From Opitutaceae bacterium (GTDB lineage: Bacteria; Verrucomicrobiota; Verrucomicrobiae; Opitutales; Opitutaceae), in contig JAISAX010000233.1 of the NCBI GenBank assembly GCA_031266495.1, positions 1-26,835 of the forward strand: DNA of 26,835 nucleotides. The letters are read 5' to 3'. Below, in pieces: positions 12,301 through 20,634 of this stretch (its first letter is position 1; each line of letters begins with the position of its first letter). The notes under the pieces are model-generated. The model ran no database searches. It was not told where the DNA came from and worked only from the letters and a program-made list of their open reading frames with translations. Made by a program: the position numbers and the translations under genes.

Positions 12301-14676
12301 CAGGTCGATTTTTTGGCCAACGGCGTTCCCGGCATCGCGCCACTCTTCATCGGCGGCGCAGAGTTCATCCAGCGACTGGTAGCGAATTTCAAGGAGGCCG
12401 CATTGCTCGAGGTTGGGAGCGACGATGCGCCAGCCCCGGCGCAAATCTCGATAGAGGCGATAACCGAGGACGTTTTGAAAGGCACGGATGGTGTTGGCTT
12501 TCTCGGCGAATTTGGCTTCGGGTTTTTGCGCGAAGTCGGCAAAAGGGAGGCTCAGCGCCTCGTAAACCCGCTGCGCAAGCACGTCATGGAGAAGACCGGC
12601 CGGGCCGGCCTGGTCGGCGGCGGCGTAGAGGGCTCCGCGCAGCAGCCCCACCTCGATGAAGTCGTTGAAGTGGCCGGATTGGAGGGAGGCGTCCTGGCGA
12701 TTGTCGGTGAAGCTAAGAACCTTTCGGGCGACAGGAGCCAGCGCCTCCAGAGGCTGATCGCGGAGGGCGCGAACGGCCGAGAGGGTAAGAATCGTGGTCG
12801 CCGTGCTGCGCCGGTCGATGCCGAGCGTGCCGAGCTTGGCTTTGTCGGAACGCTGGCGGGCGTCGTAGCTGACTCCGCAGCATGGACAAAATCGAAAGGG
12901 CTGGGCCATGAACCAGGCGACGCGGCCTCCGTCTTCGTTGACGGTGCCGTCAGCCCTGACCGCCATGCGACGGGGCAGCCAATCGCGCCGGCCGGCGACG
13001 ACGCGGGCTGGCTGACCGTTGACGTATTCGAGCCAATCTTCCGGAACCCGCTCCAACACCGTATCGGGCGATTCCGGCCACGAGACTTCTGGATCGTCGG
13101 TGAGCAGGAGGTAACCGGGAACGTCGCGGCGATTTTCGTCGGCAGCCGGGTCGGTATCACGGGGCAGGATGGCTTGGCACTGGCTGGAGGCCAGCGGCCG
13201 TCCGTCTTTGTTGAGGCGATCAAACAGAGCGGATACCCGGTAGTATTCCTGGCCACACTCGCGGCAAAACTCCAGCGGGAGCAGCCGCTCTTTGCCCGCG
13301 CCGCCGGGGCGGTAGACCTGGGGCGAAAGCGTGAGGTAACGCTCGGTCCCCGTTGCCAAGGTGGCATAAACGGTGTCACCACGGCTGAGGAATTGATGGA
13401 GACGGAAGGCGAAGATCGGGAGCCTGGACACGGGGTCGCGAAGCGCGTAGCCGGCGAGCAGCACCTCGCGGATGGCCAGTTCACAGCGGTTGATGGAATG
13501 TCCGGTCAGGGATTCGAGTCTGGCGGCGAGGCTGTTGTCTCCCGGCACTCCACGCAGAGGGAGAGGCTGGGCGCGGCGTTTGCGGCCGCTACCGGTTTCC
13601 GTGGTCAACCCAACCTGGCTTTCGATCCACGAGGCCAAGGGATGCAGGCGGAAGGCCTCCGGGTTGGCCCGCACGGCATCATCCAAGCCGTCGCGCACTG
13701 CCTCGCGGAGTTTGGCGAGTGCCTCCTGTTGTCCAAAATCCAGTTCCTCGGTATAGCGTCGGAGGGTCTCGCCAATGATGTTTTCGGGCGGAATCGTTTG
13801 GCCAAAGATGTCGCTGGCCATGCGGGCGACCTCTTTCTGCATTTCCGCAAAGGTGGACACGCTGGCGAGTGTTGCCGAGGTGCCGACCGCCTGGAAATTG
13901 GTCGCGCGGAGTTCCTCCCGGATGCGCCGGACCAGGAGCGCGACATCCGCACCTTGACGCCCGCGATAAGTGTGGAGTTCGTCGAGAACGAGAAAGCGCA
14001 GATTTTGGGCGGCGTCGATCAGGTTGCGCTCCTCGTTTCGGGTGAGGATAAGCTCCATCATCACGTAATTCGTGAGCAGAATGTCAGGCGGGTTGCGCTG
14101 GATGGCTTCTTTTTCCTCGTCCGATTCCTGTCCGGTATAGCGGGCATAGGACACTGGGGCGACCGAGGGATCGCGGCCTGGGTTCAAAAATTTTTCCAAC
14201 TCTCCCATCTGGCTGTTGGCGAGAGCATTCATCGGATAGACGATGATGGCCTTCGTGCGCTTGTTGTGCGGGCCATTCCGCAGGCAGTAGTCAACGATGG
14301 GGATGATGTAGCTCAGGCTTTTGCCGGAGCCTGTGCCGGTGGTGAGGACATAGCTGGCTCCGGTGCGGGCTCGGCGAATCGCTTCCTCTTGGTGGTAGTG
14401 GAGGTTAAGCGCGTCGCCTACGGAGCCAACGTCCTTGCCTACGCGAAAGATGTCCGCACACCCTGAGGTGAGCACAGATTCTTCAACCAAATCCCCGATA
14501 CTCTTACCGCGTTCGAAAAATGGGTTCAGCTGAACCAGCGGAACCGGCCAAAGGAGGCCGTTATCTAGTTCGGAATCAACCTTCTCCTTTATCGCTGCAT
14601 CGCGGATGCGGATGAAGCTCTGGACGTATTGCCGATACTGGCTTACGAGGGTGTTGCGAAGGTCGAAAACGTCCAT
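9352..14676 (-). CDS. DEAD/DEAH-box helicase with DUF1998 (MZB-type) domain and C-terminal PD-(D/E)XK-like nuclease; DrmA-DrmB-like fusion
   Basis: A 1774-residue protein and first gene of the defence operon. The helicase core shows Walker A TGTGSGKS (113-120), VYPMNALANSQ (motif Ia), DELH (232-235), SAT (267-269), FTDNRQDASLQSGHF (about 655-670) and SGRAGRSGQ (motif VI, about 1050). Zinc-type cysteine pairs occur at CRECG and CPCCG in the middle and CSACGH/CVQCGH (about 1345-1366). The DUF1998 region follows: LLYESSEGGAGVL (about 1555-1567) and the cysteine cluster ending KACYDCLLSYSNQ (about 1612-1625). The last ~70 residues (PDF at 1703, YVDGPYH at 1717-1723, GWLVIRF) look like a DUF559/Vsr-type nuclease. 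In DISARM the helicase (DrmA) and DUF1998 protein (DrmB) are separate and the nuclease-like partner is DrmC; here the three functions appear in one chain. MrfA-type repair helicases share the first two parts. The start has only a weak GTGAG upstream. Confidence 0.87.
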   Translation of the reverse strand: MDVFDLRNTLVSQYRQYVQSFIRIRDAAIKEKVDSELDNGLLWPVPLVQLNPFFERGKSIGDLVEESVLTSGCADIFRVGKDVGSVGDALNLHYHQEEAIRRARTGASYVLTTGTGSGKSLSYIIPIVDYCLRNGPHNKRTKAIIVYPMNALANSQMGELEKFLNPGRDPSVAPVSYARYTGQESDEEKEAIQRNPPDILLTNYVMMELILTRNEERNLIDAAQNLRFLVLDELHTYRGRQGADVALLVRRIREELRATNFQAVGTSATLASVSTFAEMQKEVARMASDIFGQTIPPENIIGETLRRYTEELDFGQQEALAKLREAVRDGLDDAVRANPEAFRLHPLASWIESQVGLTTETGSGRKRRAQPLPLRGVPGDNSLAARLESLTGHSINRCELAIREVLLAGYALRDPVSRLPIFAFRLHQFLSRGDTVYATLATGTERYLTLSPQVYRPGGAGKERLLPLEFCRECGQEYYRVSALFDRLNKDGRPLASSQCQAILPRDTDPAADENRRDVPGYLLLTDDPEVSWPESPDTVLERVPEDWLEYVNGQPARVVAGRRDWLPRRMAVRADGTVNEDGGRVAWFMAQPFRFCPCCGVSYDARQRSDKAKLGTLGIDRRSTATTILTLSAVRALRDQPLEALAPVARKVLSFTDNRQDASLQSGHFNDFIEVGLLRGALYAAADQAGPAGLLHDVLAQRVYEALSLPFADFAQKPEAKFAEKANTIRAFQNVLGYRLYRDLRRGWRIVAPNLEQCGLLEIRYQSLDELCAADEEWRDAGNAVGQKIDLHPSLKDADTEIRFRICTALLDYLRRELAIKVPYLDGSFQESIRQQSNQHLVPPWAIDEDDTRLDQATIAFPRARRGNGNDYEGHLYLSARGGFGTFLKRRSTLPHLPAAPKPAELEAIIPQLFLVLAKAGLVQPVHTPEDPKDIPGYQIPASALIFLAGDGTRAFHDPLRMPNAPVEGNSTNAFFVRYYREEALKTKGIEAREHTAQVPYEAREQREKDFAAARLPILFCSPTMELGVDIRLLNVVNLRNVPPTPANYAQRSGRAGRSGQPALVFTYCSGTSQHDQWFFKRPEQMVYGAVSTPRLDLGNEDLIRAHIQAIWLGETGTRLGRSLRDVLDVEGESPSLAVIPSTLTSLSSPHAREAARLKARSILSTVRDLTSCPWFYDGWIDSILNQVLPEFEKACERWRTLFRSAHRQMDRQNKVRKDASASQRDKDEARRLYAEAESQLKLLTEAKNATQSDFYSYRYLASEGFLPGYSFPRLPLSAYIPGRKRVSGSDEFLSRPRFLGISEFGPHALVYHEGARYRIHKVIMPVRDDATSTTLRRAKLCSACGHLHPVDDRTPVDKCVQCGHIFGRSDHELPNLFRLENVSTRRVDRISSDEEERLRQGFELRTAIRWAESRGTPVFRRGIARLGDETTLALTYGHAATVWRINYGLNRRENKEDRGFWLDVERGYWVRTPNDADDSAPDRNTPDPAGAKREKVIPFVEDRKNCLLVELSPPPADPRVLPSLQAALKHAIQVVYNLEDMELAADPLPDRLGRRLILLYESSEGGAGVLRHLIDDHDALAKVAAKSLEICHFTPTGEDLKRAPRATEDCVKACYDCLLSYSNQIDHQHLDRHSIRDLLLQLASASVGASSAPQDPADQMTTLRALCESGLEKQWLEFLEKHRLRLPTHAQRREPAVGSRPDFTYDLPGSHVAIYVDGPYHDFPDRAARDNALRERMEDLGWLVIRFHHAEEWLAVVARYPNVFGKPSVSTS

Positions 14677-15115
14677 GATGACTCACATTTGAAACAGTGA
14701 TAGAATCACCGATGCAAGGCACATGTCGAGCTACCGATTAGCTGATTAGCTACTTGCAGTTTTTTAATACCTTGGCCCGAGTCAGCCTAACAACAGCGTC
14801 TGACATAAGAATGAGCGAAAATGATTGACATCCAAACGAAATTAAGCACTTCCGAAAACTGAAAGCATTGAGGTTGCGCTGTCCGAAATCCTGAAGGTCG
14901 GGAAGGTGCTCACCCAATCCTGCTAATCTCGAACATAATGAATAGGATATATGAAACGTGGGGTTGGAACGCGGAGGCAAAGCTCGCATACTGGTTGTCT
15001 GAGTTTCGGAACCTAGCTTGGCAAAGTCTTAAGATACACCCACCATATCATGCTGAAAAATTCAACTTAAGAAGCCGTTCCAATTTGCGAGTAACCGTCG
15101 AGTGTGACATCCCCA
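14677..15115. other. AT-rich intergenic region between defence operon and transfer operon
   Basis: This 439-bp stretch is clearly richer in A and T than its neighbours. Short frames occur on both strands (minus 14750-14989, plus 14938-15126), but neither has a recognisable motif or ribosome binding site, so I do not call them. An 8-bp tandem duplication, gattagct, sits at 14736-14751. The region must contain the promoter of the defence operon unless that operon is read through from the upstream transfer operon, but I could not place convincing -35 and -10 boxes on the minus strand. It is the likely seam where the defence cargo joined the conjugative backbone. Confidence 0.5.
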
Positions 15116-15379
15116 TTACCACTTGAAAATCCTTGGGGATGCCGAGCCGACCACCGAGAGATAATCGAGTATCCGATTTTCGGATTCATCGGAGATGAAG
15201 TAGTTCGGATTGATTTTTTCCACTACATTCCGGCCTGAATAAAGAGCGACTGGTGAGCGGCCCGTAAATTCTTCCGGGTGGAGTTGACAATAACGCATGA
15301 CGGCGATGGCAGTCAGTTCGCCGATGCGGCGAATGCGTTCGGTTTGGGTAAGGTTCCGGTTTCGATCAAAAGGGCGCAT
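15116..15379 (-). CDS. hypothetical protein, 87 residues, last gene of the transfer operon
   Basis: I do not recognise this protein. It is basic at the N-terminus (MRPFDRNRNLTQTERIRRIG), predicted helical around ELTAIAVMRYCQLHPEEF, and polar afterwards, with no membrane segment or known motif. It starts 32 bases after the stop of the DarB-like gene on the same strand and so probably belongs to that operon. The ATG at 15379 has no Shine-Dalgarno, like most starts here. A 7-bp inverted repeat (15108-15114 with 15135-15141) spans its stop codon; without a following T tract it is not a classical terminator. A role as a small accessory of the DarB-like protein is possible but unsupported beyond position. 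Confidence 0.6.
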   Translation of the reverse strand: MRPFDRNRNLTQTERIRRIGELTAIAVMRYCQLHPEEFTGRSPVALYSGRNVVEKINPNYFISDESENRILDYLSVVGSASPRIFKW

Positions 15380-15411
15380 GGAATTGAGGTTTTGTTGGTT
15401 GGGAATGAGAT

Positions 15412-18400
15412 TCAGACGGCCATGCGCATGGCCTGAATCACTTCCGAGGCGTCCATACGCACCACGGACTTGACTTCGCTTTCCGAGTCGGACGCGGTCA
15501 CGGACAAGGTCTCGCCCTCGCCGGCATCGGTCTCGGCGGACAGGCCGGCGGCCTGATTTTTGGTGATGTCGAGCACATCGAGGAGTTCGGCCTGACGGGC
15601 AGTCAGTTCGTTCAGCCGCTCCTCATACTCGAATGGCTTGCCGACGAGTGCGGACAGGCTGACCAGGTTCTTTTGAGTCTGCTCGAAATCTTTCTGTCGA
15701 GCCGCCAGTCGTTCGTCAATGGAGCGGATGGCGTGCTCGACCGAGGCAATGATGCCGACGGGCGACGGAGACACGTTGGCCGTGTAGTTCATCGCGCCGC
15801 GGATGGTCAGCGTTTCCGGCGCAGTATGGCGAAACTCCACATTGAATCCGGCGATCTGCATGACGATTTCCGAACGCCGTTTGTCGAGCATGCTCTCCAC
15901 GGCCTTGATCAATGCGGTGCCGGCTTCCGGTCGTTCCGTGAAGTGATGCCGATCCACGATCACGGAAAATTTGTCGCCGCTCGTGTCGGCCCGGACCGCC
16001 AGATCCTTTTCCATGCCAGCAATCTGTTTTTCCATGAGCGCCACATCCTCGGTCATGCGGCGGACGCGACCGCGCGCGGTATATTGCGCCTCGGCGTGCT
16101 CGGCGCGGAGGCGCGAAAGGCGCATCACCTCGGTATCGACGCGAGCCTTTTCGATCACGAGCGGATTGCCCGACGCGATGGCCTTCATCTCGGCATAGGT
16201 GAGCGCAGGCGCATCCAGATCCTCAATACGCCTGACGGTCGTCTGGCCCTGCATGACCTGCGAAATGAACTTAGCCTTCGTTTCCAGGGTCTGCCACATG
16301 AACGCGTCAAAACTCCCTTCGGTCACGTAACGGAAGATCTTCACGACCGGGTTGGTGTTGCCCTGCCGCAGGATGCGGCCCTCGCGTTGCTCGATGTCGG
16401 CGGGACGCCACGGCGCGTCGAGATGATGTTCGGCCACGAGCAGTTTTTGCACATTGGTGCCCGCGCCCATTTTTTGCGTGGAGCCGAGCAGGATGCGGAC
16501 TTTGCCAGAGCGCACATCCTTGAAGAGCGCGGCCTTGGCCGCATCGGTATCGTAATCCTGGATAAACGCGATTTCCTCCGAGGGGACGCCCTGCCGCACC
16601 AGCTTTGCCTTGATGTCGTCGTAAACCGAAAACCCGCGCCCGCCGGCCTTCGGCGTCGAAAGGTCGCAGAAGACAAGCTGAGTGAGCCGTTGCGCGCGGG
16701 TTTCGTCCCACACGGCAAAAATCCGGTTCACGGCCTGGTTGACCTTGCTGTTGGGGTGATCCGACGAAAAAGGCATCACGAGCCGCAAGTCGAGCGCGGC
16801 CTTCCGGCCCTCGCCGGTAATCTTGAGCATGTTGTCCTCGGACGGGTCAACATTCCCCGTTTTCAACCGTTCCGCCCGTTTCACCAGCGATTCCACAAAC
16901 GCTTTCAGCGCGGGCGTGGACGGGGCGCGCACCACCTGCGCCTTGCCGCCTTCAAGCTCCGGCACCGGAAGTTTGAGCATGTCGGCAGTCTGCACGTCCG
17001 CCGTCTGTCGGAAAATCTGCATCAGTTCGGGGACGTTCACGAAGCGGGCGAACCGGGTATTGAGCCGGTATCCCGCGCCATCCGGCGCCAGCTCCATCGC
17101 CGTGACAGTTTCCCCGAAAGTCGCGGCCCACGAGTCGAAATGCGCCAGTTGCCGATCCCGCAAAAGCTCCATCTGGAGAAACCGTTTCAGGGTGAACATT
17201 TCCGCCATCGTGTTTGTGACCGGCGTGCCGGTGGCGAAGACGACCCCGCCGCCGTCGTTCTGACGCTGGACATGCTGCACTTTTAAGAACATATCAAAGG
17301 CCCGTTCCGAAGCGGACTGCGGCAGGCCGGCCACCCGCGTCATTTTGGTGACATAAAAAAGGTTTTTGAATGTATGGGCTTCGTCCACGAACAGGCGATC
17401 CACGCCCAACTCCTCGAAGGTCAGCATCGTGTCCTTGCGATCCTCGGCGGAGAGATCCTTGAGGCGGCCTTCAAGCCGCTTTTTGGCGCGCTCCAGTTCC
17501 TTCACCAGCCGGACGTCGGCCTTGTCTTTCTTCTGCTCGCGAATGCAGTTTTCCAGTTCATCGAGTTGTTCCTCGATAAAACGTTCCCGCGCCTCTTTGG
17601 AAATCCCCAGGCGCTCGAAACCGGAGTGCGTGACGATGACCGCGTCCCAGTTGCCGGTGGCGATGCGCGCCATGAGTTGCTGCCGTTTCGCCTTCTCAAA
17701 ATCCGCCTTGCCGGCCGCGAGGATATTGGCGTTTGGATACAGGGCCAGCAACTCGGACGAGAACTGCCCGAGCATGTGATTGGGGACGGCAAACAGCGGT
17801 TTTTTGGCGAGGCCGATCCGCTTCAATTCCATCGCCGCCGCTATCATGACGAATGACTTCCCGGCTCCAACAACATGGGCGAGCAGGGTGTTGGGCGTTT
17901 GCAGAATTCGCCACACGGCGGCCTTTTGGTGAGGACGAAGCGTGATCGTCGGACTGGCTCCAGACAGAGTCAGGTGCGAGCCGTCAAAGGTGCGCAGGCG
18001 GTTTGAATTAAACGAGCGATTATAGATTCCGGTGAGTCGCTCACGGCGGGCATCGTCCTCCCAAATCCAGGTGGCGAACTTTTCCCTGATCTTGCCCTGC
18101 TTTTCCCGAGCACCCTCCGTGGCGGTGACGTTGAGGATGCGGTTTTTGTCCGGGTCCAAATCGTAAACGGTCGGCGTGCGCAGATTGAGCGCGTGCTCGA
18201 TCAGTTCGTGCGCCGGAACCCGTTCGGTTCCCCACCCGGAAAGGTTGCCTACGCTGTTTTTGGCGAAGTAGCCAAGCGTCACCGACCACAGCCCGAGTTG
18301 CGAAACGTGGCGGATGGATACGGACGAGTTCGGGTCGGAGCCGGACACTTCGAGTAACTCCTGGATAAAATGCTCGATATACTGGGGCGGAATCCACACG

Positions 18401-20628
18401 GCGCCGAGACGGGCATCGATTTCCGACGCCTTCAGGTCGGTGGGCTGGACGGACTGCAAGGCTTCGACGTTTGGACGATACTTGGCGTTCACCTCGGCCA
18501 CTCCTTCGGCAATAAACAGTTTGTTCCGGACGTTGCCGGAGAGGTATTCGTCGGCAGTCTCCCACCGTTCGGTTTCCGGGTTGAGGTAGATCATCCCGGC
18601 CAGTTCCGGCAAAAATTCATCAGTCGGTTTCCCGAGCAAACGACTCATGGCATCGAGATCGACGCGGCCACAATCGTTGAGAGTGACGAGCAGCGCCTCC
18701 CTGGCGGTTTCAACCCGCTCGACCGGCTGACGCGCTTGAATCGTGCGCTCATGAAAAATCGCGGTTTTCGCCGCTAGTTTGGTATCCTCGTTAAAATTTT
18801 CCAGCGAGAGGAGCAGCGGCAGATCGGGGTCGCCCCAAAACGCCCGTGTGTTTGCCGACTGCGACACCGGACCGAACTGCCCGACAAAATGATCGTAATC
18901 CTGGTTCAGTCGCAGGCGGGCGGCGGTGATTTCATCATCGGGACGGTTTTCAACCTGCACTTGCAGGCAGGCGCGCACGGCATCGCGGATGCGGATCATT
19001 CCGCGCATCCGGCGCGCCATGTTCGCGGACAGACCGGTGAGCACGACGAGGTCTTCACCCTCGCGACGGGCGATTGCGCCCTCGTCTGTCAGGGCATATG
19101 AATACGGTTTTATATGGTTGGCGACCGGCAGCGTTTGGCGCACGTTCATCGCCTGTGTTTCGGTCAAGGGTTGGTAGATGCCGGACGGCAATCGCACGAT
19201 GGCCGACGCCATCGCCTCTACCAGGTCGCGGCCATCGCTCACCATGCCGACCTCGTTGCGACCATACATGCCGTGCTCCTCGCGCTGCATCCGGCCCAGC
19301 AGCATGTGCGGATTGGCATGGTAATATTCGTTGATCCAGATGGCATCCTCCGCGCCCTCCGACGAGGTGGAGCCTTCCAGCGGTCGGGTTTCCAGCCATG
19401 CAACGGCGGACGACGGCACCTCGCCGGGCGCCCGCTTGCGCAAGATGACAATGTCGGTCGTGACCTCGGTGTTCGCGTTTTGTTTGAAAACATCGTTGGG
19501 CAACCGGATGGCGCCGACGAGATCGGCGCTTTGGGCCAACAGTTCGCGCAGGCCGGACTGGCGTTTGTCCAGCGTGCCGCGCGAGGTGATGAAGAGCACC
19601 AGGCCACCGGGCCGCACCCGCTCCAGCGCGGCGAAAAAAAAGTAGTCGTGAATCCGATACTTTTGTTTGTTCAGCCTCGGATCGAACGGAGCGTAATCAC
19701 CAAACGGCACGTTGGAGATGGCCACATCGTAATAATTGGTCCGCAGCGACGCCTCCTCAAAGGCGGTGGCGCGGATCTCCGCCTGCGGATAAAGCTGGCT
19801 GGCGAGCCGGGCGGTCAGCGGATCGATTTCGATGCCGGTCAGTTCGGACCGGGAGCGCATCGCTTCCGGCATCAATCCGAAAAAATGTCCGAGGCCACAA
19901 GCCGGTTCGAGCACACGGCCATGCCCGAAACCGAGCCGTTCGAGAGCAACATACATGCCGCGGATCACCGTCGGCGAGGTGTAGTGGGCATTCAGGACGG
20001 TGGCGCGAGCCGAGCGGTATTCGTCCGGCAGAAGCAGGTCTTTCAAGAGTTTCTGTTCCTTGCGCCACTGCGGTGCCTCGCTGGCCTCGGCAAACACTTG
20101 CGGCAGTCCGCCCCAGCCGACGTATTTGACGAGGATGGCCCGCTCCGCGTCGGTCGCGGATCGGTTTTCTGATTCAATCCACCGCAGCAGTTCGATGGCC
20201 GCGACGTTCTGGCGAAACTTTTGTTTGGGCGAGCCCTCGCCGACCTTGTCGGCATCGGTGATCCGCCAGTTGGATACAACTACGCGACTTGTGACGGCAA
20301 GAGGATGTAACGCTCCCTCACCAGTTCCCACGCCTGATCGTGCGCCTGTTGCGGCGTCAGGCCCCGCCTGATCCCCTCGCGAACCATTCGTTCCATTTCG
20401 TCGATGGTCCGTTCCTGCGCTTCCAGCAAGGCTTCCTGAAGTTTGCCCTGCGCCTCCAGTTCCCGCACCATTCGGGGATGGTGCTCGCGCCAGTGGGCTT
20501 CCGCCATCCTGCCGTATGCCAGAAGAGTCTTCATGATGGGTGTCAGTAGTAGGTTGAGTTGCCGCCCCGCTCGACAATGCCTCGAACAGGTCGAGTTGGA
20601 ACGGATCGCGAGGTGCTTTTCTGGCCAT
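15412..20628 (-). CDS. DarB-like adenine methylase-SNF2/SF2 helicase fusion of mobile elements (putative antirestriction/strawberry-notch-type protein)
   Basis: A 1738-residue protein. It has an N6-adenine methylase domain with motif I LEPACGLGHF (about 239-248) and NVPFG in place of NPPF/Y as the catalytic motif. A helicase follows, with Walker A HVVGAGKS (about 919), FVDEAHTFKN (about 1078), ATGTPVTNT (motif III) and EQREGRILRQGN (motif VI, about 1414), then a C-terminal coiled-coil-like region. Phage P1 DarB, which protects incoming DNA from type I restriction, has the same methylase-plus-helicase layout, and similar giants are common on conjugative elements. Here it lies in the relaxase operon, so a role in protecting transferred DNA is plausible. 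The ATG at 20628 starts MARKAPRDPFQLDLFEAL, but residues 31-116 are low-complexity Gly/Ser/Ala/Thr and overlap a well-formed small gene in another frame; a GTG at 20331 is an alternative start. The methylase may be inactive because NPP is altered to NVP. Confidence 0.82.
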   Translation of the reverse strand: MARKAPRDPFQLDLFEALSSGAATQPTTDTHHEDSSGIRQDGGSPLARAPSPNGAGTGGAGQTSGSLAGSAGTDHRRNGTNGSRGDQAGPDAATGARSGVGTGEGALHPLAVTSRVVVSNWRITDADKVGEGSPKQKFRQNVAAIELLRWIESENRSATDAERAILVKYVGWGGLPQVFAEASEAPQWRKEQKLLKDLLLPDEYRSARATVLNAHYTSPTVIRGMYVALERLGFGHGRVLEPACGLGHFFGLMPEAMRSRSELTGIEIDPLTARLASQLYPQAEIRATAFEEASLRTNYYDVAISNVPFGDYAPFDPRLNKQKYRIHDYFFFAALERVRPGGLVLFITSRGTLDKRQSGLRELLAQSADLVGAIRLPNDVFKQNANTEVTTDIVILRKRAPGEVPSSAVAWLETRPLEGSTSSEGAEDAIWINEYYHANPHMLLGRMQREEHGMYGRNEVGMVSDGRDLVEAMASAIVRLPSGIYQPLTETQAMNVRQTLPVANHIKPYSYALTDEGAIARREGEDLVVLTGLSANMARRMRGMIRIRDAVRACLQVQVENRPDDEITAARLRLNQDYDHFVGQFGPVSQSANTRAFWGDPDLPLLLSLENFNEDTKLAAKTAIFHERTIQARQPVERVETAREALLVTLNDCGRVDLDAMSRLLGKPTDEFLPELAGMIYLNPETERWETADEYLSGNVRNKLFIAEGVAEVNAKYRPNVEALQSVQPTDLKASEIDARLGAVWIPPQYIEHFIQELLEVSGSDPNSSVSIRHVSQLGLWSVTLGYFAKNSVGNLSGWGTERVPAHELIEHALNLRTPTVYDLDPDKNRILNVTATEGAREKQGKIREKFATWIWEDDARRERLTGIYNRSFNSNRLRTFDGSHLTLSGASPTITLRPHQKAAVWRILQTPNTLLAHVVGAGKSFVMIAAAMELKRIGLAKKPLFAVPNHMLGQFSSELLALYPNANILAAGKADFEKAKRQQLMARIATGNWDAVIVTHSGFERLGISKEARERFIEEQLDELENCIREQKKDKADVRLVKELERAKKRLEGRLKDLSAEDRKDTMLTFEELGVDRLFVDEAHTFKNLFYVTKMTRVAGLPQSASERAFDMFLKVQHVQRQNDGGGVVFATGTPVTNTMAEMFTLKRFLQMELLRDRQLAHFDSWAATFGETVTAMELAPDGAGYRLNTRFARFVNVPELMQIFRQTADVQTADMLKLPVPELEGGKAQVVRAPSTPALKAFVESLVKRAERLKTGNVDPSEDNMLKITGEGRKAALDLRLVMPFSSDHPNSKVNQAVNRIFAVWDETRAQRLTQLVFCDLSTPKAGGRGFSVYDDIKAKLVRQGVPSEEIAFIQDYDTDAAKAALFKDVRSGKVRILLGSTQKMGAGTNVQKLLVAEHHLDAPWRPADIEQREGRILRQGNTNPVVKIFRYVTEGSFDAFMWQTLETKAKFISQVMQGQTTVRRIEDLDAPALTYAEMKAIASGNPLVIEKARVDTEVMRLSRLRAEHAEAQYTARGRVRRMTEDVALMEKQIAGMEKDLAVRADTSGDKFSVIVDRHHFTERPEAGTALIKAVESMLDKRRSEIVMQIAGFNVEFRHTAPETLTIRGAMNYTANVSPSPVGIIASVEHAIRSIDERLAARQKDFEQTQKNLVSLSALVGKPFEYEERLNELTARQAELLDVLDITKNQAAGLSAETDAGEGETLSVTASDSESEVKSVVRMDASEVIQAMRMAV
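20280..20534 (-). CDS. small TnpV-like helical protein, overlapping the 5' end of the DarB-like gene in another frame
   Basis: An 84-residue frame starting at ATG 20534, with sequence running YGRMAEAHWREHHP, ELEAQGKLQEALLEAQER, MERMVREGIRRGLTPQQAH. Its pattern (YGR, E-H-P, EL--GKL, glutamate-rich helix, GLT, QAW) resembles TnpV proteins of conjugative transposons, as I remember that family. The codons show the high third-position G/C of real genes in this window, while the frame of the large gene across the same DNA is low-complexity. Both frames are open, so this may be a true overlap, an ancient frameshift, or a case where the large gene starts later. No Shine-Dalgarno precedes the ATG. It would be cotranscribed with the relaxase and DarB-like genes. 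Confidence 0.5.
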   Translation of the reverse strand: MKTLLAYGRMAEAHWREHHPRMVRELEAQGKLQEALLEAQERTIDEMERMVREGIRRGLTPQQAHDQAWELVRERYILLPSQVA

Positions 20629-20634
20629 GATGCG

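Noticed and set aside
14938..15126. 62-residue plus-strand frame in the AT-rich gap (MNRIYETWGW start)
   Set aside because: No recognisable motif or ribosome binding site, and it overlaps the 3' end of the minus-strand 87-residue gene.
15108..15141. Inverted repeat CATCCCC/GGGGATG as a terminator after the transfer operon
   Set aside because: The loop is about 20 bases, the stem only 7 bp, it overlaps the stop codon, and no T tract follows on the minus strand.
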